Assembly: GCF_000524195.1 (NCBI RefSeq)
Contig: NW_020170427.1
Span: 204,627 to 268,626 of the forward strand
Length of the DNA: 64,000 nt
DNA from: Echinococcus granulosus
Lineage: Eukaryota > Platyhelminthes > Cestoda > Cyclophyllidea > Taeniidae
Direction of reading: 5' to 3'
A program made the position numbers and the translations under genes. Each line of letters begins with the position of its first letter. Position 1 is the stretch's first letter. The notes under the pieces were generated by a model, which made no database searches, had not been told where the DNA came from, and saw nothing but the letters and a program-made list of their open reading frames with translations. Of this stretch, positions 47,501 through 59,500 are shown one piece after another.

Positions 47501-50500
47501 AGATTGTGTATCTCTACGAGCTCAATTGGGCTATCACCCCACTGCAAAGGTATCGAACAAGTCCAAACCTGTCCCTTTATACAGTCATGGTTCTTGGTTA
47601 TCGCTCTCCTTTTTTTGGTCTTTCGCATTAAGGTCGTGATTGATATGTAGTCATATGCAACGTAGAGTTCATCCGGTTTTGTCACAGTGTTTACAACCTA
47701 CGGTAGGCGCGATTTCGTGATTCTTTACTGATGAATTCCAGGCGAGGAAATTGATTGACCTGTTGTATTTTAATCCTGACTAAATTAAAATCTTTTCAAA
47801 AATCATGCATCCATAAAGTGAATTAAAAGGAGATAAAAAATGTGAGTTCTAATGGAGTAGCGAAAAATATTCACGTTAATGGCCACTTAGTGCTGATCAG
47901 CTCCTGATTTGCTTATCACTTTTCTGCTTTTAATTACCCTATTCCACTTCTACAACCAACCTATTTATTGTAAGCGTAATAAGGAAAAGTGCCCACATAT
48001 CCTAGAACTCCATGGAAATCTTTATCGCTGTGAATATTCGACTAGAAGGCGGATTAGTGCTTCCTCCTGAGTTAGAATCCTATTGAAAAATCACATTTTT
48101 CGAAATGAATTAAAGCATGATAAATCCTTACGTTAGTGACTGGCGTTGATTGAGGATCGAAATAGAAACAAGGGTTAAGCAGTCCCCTTTCGCATTCAGC
48201 CTACTAATCGTAGGTGTCAAGTATATCTTCGTTGGCTATTTTAAGTATATCAGAAACGGTGGAAAAAGCTCCCACGCCAATATGGATGCTATAGGCTTTT
48301 ACACACACGAAGGGGGAATGGTTGACTTGGTGTTTTTACTCTGTGATTAGCTTCGAGCCAATCCGGGCTGTTACGAGGCGTTGGTGCGCCAGACGGTGGG
48401 TCGGAGGAACTCGGTGTTGATGGAGATTGAGCGTGATCTTCATCGCTCTCTACCTGAACACCCTGCCTACCACACACCTGAAGGCATTGCTGCTTTGCGC
48501 CGTGTTCTCACCGCCTACGCGTTCAGAAACCCCAATGTTGGTAAGCTCATTGCTTTTTAGTGCTTAAGTAGAATTTCACATGGAGGAAGTAGTAAGCCCT
48601 ACCTGTTTGCAAGCAAATTCTTCTCTATACGATTTTCACGTGTACTGGGTGCTTTTGACGTGGAGATACGCTATCGCTTTGTTTGTAAACAGCACCCGAG
48701 TTGCCTCCGGTGACCTAAAAGACAACTCTTGCTTGAATACGTTGGCGTCCTTGCTAAAGCGATCAAAAATGAGGGGAAATTAGCCTTCTTTGTTAGGTCG
48801 CTGACTATGCATCCCCTGTAGCATAATTCAAGAGGTCGAGGCAGAATAGAGTATTTTGAGACTCATTTTAAAGCGCTTATATTTGTGCTCGCAGCAGCGA
48901 ATTGAGAATCAAGAATAAAGTTTTTCCTACTTTTCATCCATACTGAGGCAACAATGCATTCATACCTGCTTGCAGATTAAAGTATTTCCTCAAAATTTAT
49001 TGCTCTAAATAAAATCGGTTGAACACTGTAGTAATTTTTATCCAGAGGAAATAAGTATAAGGTTAAAACCCCTTTTTTTTTCAACACCAATGTCGCGTGT
49101 TTGACTTTCCAAATTTTCGCATGTGTCTAATGTCACAGATATGTGACATGCATTCTTTATCAGATTAGGAGAGGAAGTTGCGAAGGCTGTTCTTGACTTG
49201 AGGATAATTATATTTGCAGCAATGCAGCATCTGGGCTTTGGTGGTTGACCTTCTTCCCTGACCCTGGCGGTAAATGTCCAAAAAATAAATTTGAGAGCAT
49301 AACTGCCTCATATTTTTGTAGGGGTTCTGAAAAACTCAGATTAAGGGGTGGAATTTTCTTCATGCAGAAAAGCACTTTTTGACATTGAAGCAAGAAGGAA
49401 AATCCCACCAGAAATCAGGCTTCATCTGTGCATTTATGAGTCCACGATTTTTTTTAACAAGTCTTATCTATACGCACTTTTAAAGAGGGCACAGAATCTA
49501 GGTTTGTATAAAGATTACGATTAGAAACCGGAAATGTTCACCATCGTGATTATCATTAATACCGTATCTTTATGTGCACACGTAGACCGGATCTTATTCC
49601 TCATAACAACTGCCTTCTCAGAGGGCATTGGTAAGGTCCAGCAAAATCTGATAATTCACAAAATCGCTGTGACTTAATCTAGCAGAGAGAGCCACTTAGT
49701 GTTGCTAGGACAAAATGAGGCAATGGTGCCACTCACTTTGCCCTCTAATTTTCTATTAGCATAATTGCAGATCTTCTGTGTGTGCGCGTGTATGAATTGG
49801 CCATTGCCTTGACATTTTATTAATGTAGCCTTCAACCCTCTTTCCACAGTTAAAAGGGTCTAATTCCTCTCCCGCATTATCACCTCTTTGTTACACGGCA
49901 ACAGGTGAGGTGGTGTGGATGAGTCCCTATCGTGCCCTCCCCCCTCTCTTCCCACCCCCCCTCCCCTTTCATATCACCGTTGCTGACTTTAATTTACTGT
50001 TACCCGGCACTTACCTATCCATACCCCTTCCTCCCTGCTGTTCAACTATCATTGCTAGCTGCTGTTGTTACCGCTATTTCCCGCAGGAGACACTTGAGGA
50101 CTGCCACAAATTGTAACGAAATGGGTGATAGTCTCGTCCTCTACGTGTGTATAGTTGCGTATTTATATTGTGTAGCCTGCTGAAATTCATGGATAATGTG
50201 GGAACAACTGCGTCTCGATTCTATCCTCCGTGCTTTAGATGGAGTATCTGCAGCGAATGGGAATGTTCACTAACTTCAACTCTGCTCTACTCATAACTGA
50301 GTTTGACTAAGTCCTATGTGGAGTGTGAGGTTGGATTGTGCAGCCCGTTAGAATTCGAACGGGGTGTGGCAACAAACACATCCCACGGTTCGATTTTATG
50401 GCTTTTGGGTGGAGTGTTTGGGCTGAACCCTTTGCTAAGTCTGGTCAGACGCACTGACACACTTTTGCCTAAGGTCGGCTAAATTTGTGTTCTTATATAT

Positions 50501-53500
50501 GGAAATGCATGTATGTCGGTTTGTTACAATGTGTTTAAAGTAAAGCTTTCTATTTGAAACTTGTGACTCATCCGGACACGCCGCTCCTATGCCGCGGGCG
50601 TTTAAACTGTACAGTCCGCTATGATCCTAATGCAGTGGAGGCGCAGACGTGTTCTGACTTGCTCATTTCAACTGGATACGATGATCTTTTCCTGGCTAAA
50701 TTGGATCAGGTTCATGAATTTTGTGGACTAAGCATGGATTTAGGTTATATAGGTTGCAAAAATTCATGACCTTATTTTAATTCCACCCTACGACCTTTAC
50801 GTGCTGGCTATCGTACGCGATTCCACAACCACGCTCGAAGCTGTAATTTGTTCAATCTATGTACGTTCTCGGTAGGACATGTTTTAGGACTGATGTATAG
50901 GTCACACTTTTTCCCCCAGATTTAAAATCTGCTGCTAATGCAGGGAAATTCTACCGTCCTTTCTTGGCATAAATAGGCTATTAACGGTTGTCAAGTTGTT
51001 TAAGCTGTTGATTTAAACGGCGGGAGAATTGTTAATAGAGCCATTTAGGAAGTATACAGCAGTTATGATATCGTAGTTGGGAAGGGCCACGTAGAGTAGT
51101 GCAATACGCTTGTCGTTATTTGCTACAGTAAAAAAATCGCTAGCGGTGATGTTGGATTATGAAAAATCACTTATTTAAGGGGATCCATGTCTCGATGCAT
51201 TAAAATTTCTGCGCACAGCAGGGCATTCCTTGGAATTACATTAAAACGTGAAAAAAACTTAATGCTTATTCTATTTGCCCCTAATGAAATAGACGGGCAT
51301 CTCCCCGTGCTAATGGCCTATTAATGGTTAGGCTCTAATTAACCGTTTATTTGGAATGTGAATTGAACGATTCACTCCTTAAATTCATTAGACAGGTTTT
51401 TCAGCAGTTTAAAAAATCGCTCTTATCCCATGCTTCTCATGGTATATGGATCGGATCTGTGATGGATTTGTAGATTATTTGGTAATGCTAAGTTGAATGT
51501 CTTCATTCAAATCTATTCAAGCATTTCTGGCCACATTTAACACACTAGACCTTAGCGCTGTTTCCTCAGTGCAGTGAAGAGGGAATTTGAGTGCCATCAA
51601 TTGTTATAAACTCGATGTGAAACCTCATCTGATTGCATGTTGCCGCCGTGATCATACGAGGGAGTGTCTATGACAGACGGGAATTTAAATTCTAGAACTA
51701 CAAAAGACGTGTCCTTGTGAAGTAGTAAGTGGCAAGTCCGTCCTGTCAGATACTAATAGCCGATTTGAATGTCGTGGTTCAGTCTAACTAGGCAACGGTG
51801 TTGCCAGTCCGTGAATGCAGTCGCCCGCGTGCATTAGTAGCTTCAAGATGTTGGTGCGCGCTGAATACCAAGACCGGTAAAGATGGGTAGTCTGTCCTAG
51901 GTCGGTTAACTCGTGCTGTCAACTCTTTCAAGCAGAGGTTGAATACGTAGAAGAGCCCATGGCGAGAAATGAATTCAATTTCTATTCAAAAGTCTCGTCT
52001 GACTTGAACGCCTCTCGTAGTGTTTGGAATTTTATCCGAATTGTTCCTTTTAACGCCATGCGCATCTTTTCACCCGTAATACTTTGTAATAAATGATCAT
52101 GTTACTCATTATTCTATTCTATCATAAAGGTAGGTTTTTTTGCCTTTACTGTGTCTTCATTTGCCTTTTTCTCTCCGACCGTCCTAATCGTCCAGGCGCC
52201 AATACTAATTATTTTGGAATCGTAATTGCCACACTGTCTAAGCAATTGCAAATTATAGTTAGTTTTTTTCTTTTCTTGCAACTGAACCATTGAGGCTCAA
52301 CAGGGTTCCTCTAGTTTGTACGTGTGATCGCGGCAAAAAGAGCTGTCGCTTCGTGTCACTGTCTCTTGATCAGAGGTCCGGTCTTGCCTTTACGCGCGAA
52401 TCTCCAACTAACGTGACTCAATACCCCACAATAGTTGAAATGCTGTTGTAATTCAGGGATCTTGAAAAGAACATATTGCAGGCAATGAAAACTGCAACAT
52501 TTCATTGTCCCACAGAAAGATTCGTCTCTTAAGCGTCCAAAAGTACAATTTTCACGCACTGAATGTTTACACGAGTGAAATTTGAGGAATCACCACGGCC
52601 AGGATGACTGGCTATTTTTGGCGGCTGTCTTTGAAACCTTGACGCCACTTAAGTATCTTGTCTTTGTTGAGAGCTCCACCACCGAATTCTGCCGTAGACA
52701 CGAGTATCTGTGGGTCGTGAGCTACCGTTCACGAGAAATTTCATCATTACACGTCACTCAATGCCGTCTTGATTAACGGTGCCTGGACTGGAGAACAATA
52801 TGTGCCTTGCCTGCTAAGAGTTGCAATAGGGCACGCTTGGAACATACTACGGTAAATATTCCGGTTTGCTTAAAAGTCCATCGTATTCAACCGCCTCTTT
52901 GTTAAAGGTTTTTCTGTCCTTGATCCAATACGCCATTTCACTTAACCAGTAGCAAAGATGGCGCGAGCAGTTCCATACCACCAGTGTGATGGTCGAATAC
53001 AACGACAAGAGGGGTCGCCATGCCTTATTGGTAATTAACTCAAAAGCACAAACAATGTTAAGTTAATGCATGCTGTGCATAGATGTGACTAAAGTCTGAG
53101 GTTTAAGCGATCAGTAGGATAGGTGATATGGAGAAAGCTGATTCGCGGATTACTGAAAGGACTTACCTAGTAGTACAGGTGTGTGAAACCGAAATCATTT
53201 ATTTTCTTTGACCATTGAAGGCTATTGTCAAGCAATGAACATCGTGACGGGCATGCTGCTCCTCTACTGCTCCGAAGAAGAGGCCTTCTGGCTCCTGGCA
53301 GCCGTTTGCGAGCGTCTATTGCCTGACTACTACGACAGTCAGGTGGTGGGAGTGCGAGTGGACCAGGTCGTGTTGTGCCGGCTGGTCTCTCAGCTCCTGC
53401 CTGCCATCTTCACTCGTTCTACTCCCACCTCTACTTCCCCCTTCCCCGCCTCCCTTCTGTCATCAGCGTCAGCGTCTAGGAGTTTGGACCACTCCGCCTC

Positions 53501-56500
53501 CTTTGTGATGTCGCTGTTTAAACGCGGTGGTATAAGACCCACCCCTACTGCTTTGAACAACAACAGTGGAGTGGAATTAGTTAACCTCGTCACTCTCTCA
53601 TGGTTTCTCACACTCTTTCTCAAGTCAGTTTGTACAGTAAATTGATAATTTTATGCTTCCGTCAACCTCTCCATTATAATGAGTTCATAAGGCATAAATG
53701 ATATTGTTTTGGAATGATATGCGCATGCTCTTATCCTCTCCCCTTCGCACCACTTTGTTATCTTTTTCTTCTCCTATCTCCTATTATGAGATTACGATTT
53801 GTATCATTCTTCCCGAGATTGCAGATCTTTTGTAGATTTAATTGAATTTCTACCGCATAGTCTCTACTGTGACGTGAGGCTTTCAAATGAAATTTAAACT
53901 ACCACAATCGAAGCTTTTTTTATAATGTTAACTTTATCTCTGTCATCCCTTGGCAGAAAGAGGCATATTGTTGACTGCTTCTAGGTTTGCCCAAACGATC
54001 TTGTAGTTAGCTTCTCTTCTCTCCCCTTTTGCCATCCCCTTTTCTTCTCTTTCGGTAGACAATCAAACATCATCACGCTTCTCTTATCAGTAACTAGTTT
54101 TGACTTGTAAATGTCATATTTGTTTTCTCATTGTGATTTCGATCCTTCTACTGGGATTTAATCTATTGCATCACTTTATGAGTGGCATTAGTACGTTTTA
54201 CAAACCGTATGAAAGCTGTTATTCATGTGCAATCATATAGTAAACAAAATTGTGCTTATTACTCCACCTATACCTTTAGGGGATCACTATTAGCTCCAAA
54301 TTCCCCAAAATCAACTGCCGATGTCATAATTAAATCGGTGGTCGGTTTGTATATTTTGTCAAGCGATGAAATTGCGGGAGAGGAAGCAGCCCGGGGACAA
54401 ACTTGTTTTATCACCGTCGTTGTATCATTGCCTCCTAGCCATTCACCCAATGTCTAGCATCGTTGATCTACTTTCTCCCTCTGTCTCTATGGCCTGCACG
54501 CATTCATCTCACAACCCCTCACCTTCCCTCCCCCTCCGCCCTTCATTTGCTTCCTGAATAAGGCAAATGTAGAACTATCCTGTAATTTATTCTAATTAAG
54601 GCTCCTCTTGTCATCTTTGTGTCGTTTCTGGCTTAATTTAGCCATTGCCTTGCACTGTTCCAACAGGGGCAGGCAGAGATTTGTTCCCACTGAGCGTATA
54701 CGTTTCGGTTGCATTTAGGTTTCATTTTGAGGGGTAGTTAAAAAGTAGCTTGAACATTTGGCTGCATTAGAGTAGGATTGGTCATACTCACCCTCTGGAG
54801 AAATATTTAAGTCGTTACCTGTTAACTGATTAGTGAATCTGTCCTTACTTTTAGCACCATGCCCTTTCGATGCGCAGTCTTCATTATCGACTACTTCTTT
54901 TTCGGAGGAGCCAAGGTGGGTTTCGGGCATCCTAAACTGTTGCCTCGACTTTTTTAATCGTATAGAACGTTTCTTACTTGCATTCAGCGTGTTCAAGTCT
55001 GGCTGGGCCTTTTTGACTGTACGGTTGCGAAAATGAATAACTTCGTGATAGTACTACACACAATACACAATACACACAATAGTAAGTGCTGAGTGTACCT
55101 CTGTAAGGACACTAATGTTAGGTGTGCATTTTATGAGCTAGTCCAACCAAGATACCGTTGATCAAATTGGCAGGCGACAATGTGTGGAGATTAATGAACG
55201 AGGGTGCACGACTTGCAAATATCTATTCCTACAAGTCGCTCCAATCATTGTTTGTGCTGTAGGGAGGCGCTCAGTCCCATTATGTCCTGTAATGGTGTAA
55301 ACTCTTCAAAGATGGCTGTCAGAAATGATCTTCCGTTGACGATCCTGACTGTTGCGATTTTGTTACTATCCCACATTCAGGCAGTGTGTGAGGTGGCTGA
55401 TTCGGGACGACCAGTCGACGCGTGAGTGGTCGTAAAGTTGCATAAGAGACGAATCTTTCCTCGTGGAAAGCTTGGAATCAAGGCAGGTTTTACACCCGAG
55501 CTCATAATGCGCATCCCACTATGTGGACACTACAGTAACCCGGTTGGGAGGTATTGCCATATCCTCCTTAGGGCCTTAAATCCAATCTAGGTGATCTTCA
55601 TTTGTTTAGTTTCATGAATGAGCACCTTTGAGGTCAATATTTTAGCACCAGTGCCAAAGCGGAGTAGGCTCTCCTAGAATGATTCGGTTGTACTCAGAAG
55701 TCTTTTCATCTCGAAAGCGATCCTTTTCGAGACGTAAAGGCCTCGGTTTAACTTCAATGGTTCTCGTTCATGCGATAATGCAAATTTAGAACCTCCTTGG
55801 CCATCACATTTCCAGATGTCTTGTTAAATATCATTGCCATCAACCGTGCATAGAATATTTCACCCACCTAATCTTTGCTCCTAATTGTTCTATGCAGCGT
55901 TGGGTGAGCTCGAAAGGGGTAGGTAGTTTTTTTTCCCGTTTTTTCTCTGCCTCTTTTGCCATCCATATGGCAGTGATTAGGTGGTTAAGGCATGGGTAAC
56001 CGATAGGCCTCCAGCTGTCACCAAATTCCTCTCCCCTTTCTTCCTATCTCGCATCTGTGTGTGGGTGTGCACGTACTTAACCATTCATTTATCTTATTTA
56101 AAAGTCAAATGATGTCTTTACGATGAAATTAATCCTTAGAGGGGATAGTGATACACTTCTTGTGGTACATCCCTTTCACAAGAACTGTTGCAATGCCGTC
56201 ATCTCACATCTCGTAAAAGCTCCCATTCGATCGGGTTTAAAGAACATAATTATGTTTTTATTCTCTTTTTAATTTTCGTCATTCCGCACATGGTTTACTG
56301 AAGGAATTGAACCCCTACTGTAATGCAGTATCTTCAGCCCCCTGCCAATGACAAACTCCTTTAAGAAATTGAGCAGCTCTCTCAATGTAGTTTCTCTCAT
56401 CTGGACAAGCATTCTTTTCGACGTGCTGCTTGTGTTATTATCAACACTTATGGTCCATCGGACTTTTTAAATCTTCCTGGAGTCCAAATCGGCCTTCTTT

Positions 56501-59500
56501 CCCATCAGAAGACCCTCGCATAATGCGAAATCTGCAAAGTGGTTCACCCCCTCGATCTAAGTGCTTGATATTACAGTTTATACTTAGCCGTCTAGGGACT
56601 TAAATCGGTATCGTACTGTGCATGCTTTCTTGCTGCAAAATTTGACATTGGACGAGTTGATATCATTGGTTGTGGCCATACTCAAAGTATTTCATGGTAA
56701 TCTGACCATCATTGCGTTTATTGGAACTTTGAATGACTGGGCTCCTATGCCGCTCATTTCAAAGGTGGTATTTCAACTAGCCCTTGAGCTGCTACGTCTG
56801 CACCTGCCAATCTTCAACGCCTCCCTGGAACGAGAGGAGGTCAGTGGTACTCTACTGCACCTCTCCCGTTTCTTCCACCACCTCATCCCGGAAGCGTTGT
56901 CTTCGTGCTCAGCCCAGCCGTCATCTGACACCAAAACGGAGGTGTCATTGCACCCTTTGACAACAGGTATGGCGTCGTTTCTCAAGGCAGTGACGGTGGA
57001 GCAGTTGCTCAAGTCGGCGCGTGCTAATTTCGGGGAGGCGGTTACATGTGAGCGTATCGAGTCGCTGCGCCTGGCTTGTCGCTTGCACGTCATTCACGCG
57101 CTCTCTGAGAGCTGTGTGAAGGAGGCCATTCGCACACTGCAGCCTCAGCTCTCCGCCAGGCCTGAGGATCTGGCTGCCATCTGCTTCTCCTACAAGGTTA
57201 GCATCTGTTACTATTATCTCCCCTCCCACCTCATTTCGGTTATCTGTTGAATGAGTAACCGTTTGGTAGTTGGATGAAGTCTCATTGATGCAGTTTGCTA
57301 GCTCTATCGATAGATCATGAACACGTTAACTATTGACGCCACATTTACGCATCACTAATACGTGGCATTCGTTACCCAAAATCGTGTTGCAGGCAGTTTG
57401 GTTGAGGCTTGAACAGCAAAATTAGGTGTAAAATGTTCTTAATCTGATAGTAATTACCCTCTTTTGAAACTTTTGGTAAGCATTTGAACTGTTGGAGAAG
57501 TGATGCTCTTAGGTGAAATATTAGAACAATAGAAAATCTTTTTTTTAAAACTGGGACTTGATTCGCTTTTATTGTGAACGCAGTATACTGTACATATAGC
57601 ACTAAAGGCTCCCCATTTTGGGTGATGGGTTCTGCTGAAATGTGGCCACGATGCCACCAGACGTTCGCAGTTGTGCTTCGAGGACCACCTTCATAGCTAC
57701 TCTCCCTGGGACTTGGAAACTTTTCAGCATATACTTACACGCTGATATTATCAGCGTCTAAGTTTTGGTTGGCTGCAATTTTGAGGTTTAATTCGATCAT
57801 CCCTTTTTATTGTCACTTTGAAAACCATCTCCTTCACTTTGATGTACGTCTGTTAGCGTCATTTTATATGTCTAAGTATACTTTCAAGTTGTTTTCCTGA
57901 AACCCTTTACGGACCAGCGGGAAATCTTTTCCACCACGGGTTTGAAACAAGCTTAACTACACAAAACCTCTATTGGAGGAATGAGGGAGTCATATGATGG
58001 CAGAACTTTTAATTATAAAATCAACAAACCAATGGCAGAATGTGTGGTTATTTCATTCGAAATCCACGAGGCATCTCGTCACAAATCACGTAAATACGAG
58101 TCTACCGAAAATTTGGACAGTCGGTAGAAGGTTATTGTGTAAACCAATTGAATAAGCTTGTGCCAATTTTATGCTAATGAGTTCTATTCGGTGGAATAAA
58201 TACCACCACAATCAACACCCTTCTTTCAACGAAACGCATGTTTGTGAATTCTACCCTTATAAAATAATTTGTTTCTGGAAGCAAGCGATTCTGCTCTGCG
58301 TTCCTATCTCCATTTTCCAGCTGCCTTTTGTGTTTCTCATGGGTTCAGGTGATTGACAGATGCTAGTGCCAGTAAAAGAACGTGTCATCTGGATAAATAT
58401 CATTATGGAAAATGTGGAGGGTGAGAATGAGGAGACNNNNNNNNNNNNNNNNNNNNNNNNNNNNNNNNNNNNNNNNNNNNNNNNNNNNNNNNNNNNNNNN
58501 NNNNNNNNNNNNNNNNNNNNNNNNNNNNNNNNNNNNGGTGGTGCCACCCTTCCTCCTTTCTCTTGTGTTAAAGCCAAGTCTTTCACAGATCAGTTTTGCC
58601 ACATCATGAGGTATGAGAATTTGCGCTGTGTTGTTTTGTTTGAGAAGGTCTTTTTTCGACATGTTGACAGGTTCTGGCTGTTTCTAAAAAGGAGTCCCTC
58701 CTGCACACCTTCGAGTTGTACGGTGTGGCATTGCGTAGATAGGTCCCAGCCGTAATGATCTGGCCTTCAGCAAGTGAGCAGCTCATAATGAACGGTTGCA
58801 TTTGCAGTCCACCGTGCACACACACACATGCAGATGGTGGGGGAAAGAGTGAGGTGTAGGAAGGATATGCGTGGTTTTCCGAGGAAGAGGCAAACGCACC
58901 TTAGGAGTGTGGTGTGAGCAGTGGATCGTTTGGGGTCAATGTGATCAGAAATGTGTTGTCTCACTTGAGGAACGTTGGGACGCCAAAATCGTCTCCGTTG
59001 TCGAGTCAGTTAGCAAGGAGTATGAAACGCACGGAGCATTTTATGTGGTGGAAGACGTGAGGGGCAGGAAATTGACAGTCTGCGGAGTTTGTCGACTGCT
59101 AGTGCATGATGTGGGTTGGACCCACGTATTTATTAAGCTCCACGACGATCCATTGAAATGGCTGTAAACCAAATGTTAAGTGAATCACGACTGAAAGGTG
59201 TCCTTAATCTCCAATCCTGAGTTTTCATTTACTTTAATTTTATGGTGCCCTGTGATTATAGCTTTCACTATTGACAAAGGTAGAGAGTCCTTCAGAATGC
59301 GATGCATCTGTATTCTTGGATGACTCAACCTCTGGATGAAGTTTTTGGAGCATATCTGGCCGAGGCGTTCCACCATCGTAATGTGATTTTCTTCCAGAGA
59401 CGATGCGTCAAAGTGGAGGCGAAATTTTTATTTCCCCTTTTTGAATCGGATTAAATTCAGTTTGCAGAGCAGACAGGCTGAAGTCACATCCACCGCATTC

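Larger units (their letters stand above)
44611..48350 (+). other. TBC gene intron 15
   Basis: 3740 nt. Contains the R2 repeat copy with an assembly gap (about 46910-47290). Open frames here (45485-45709, 45894-46214) have no recognisable domain. Confidence 0.7.

Noticed and set aside
49910..50183. Two overlapping Pro-rich open frames
   Set aside because: They are produced by a C-rich pyrimidine tract inside a TBC gene intron and have no domain.
56945..57229. Minus-strand open frames over TBC exon 19
   Set aside because: Shadows of the conserved exon on the plus strand.
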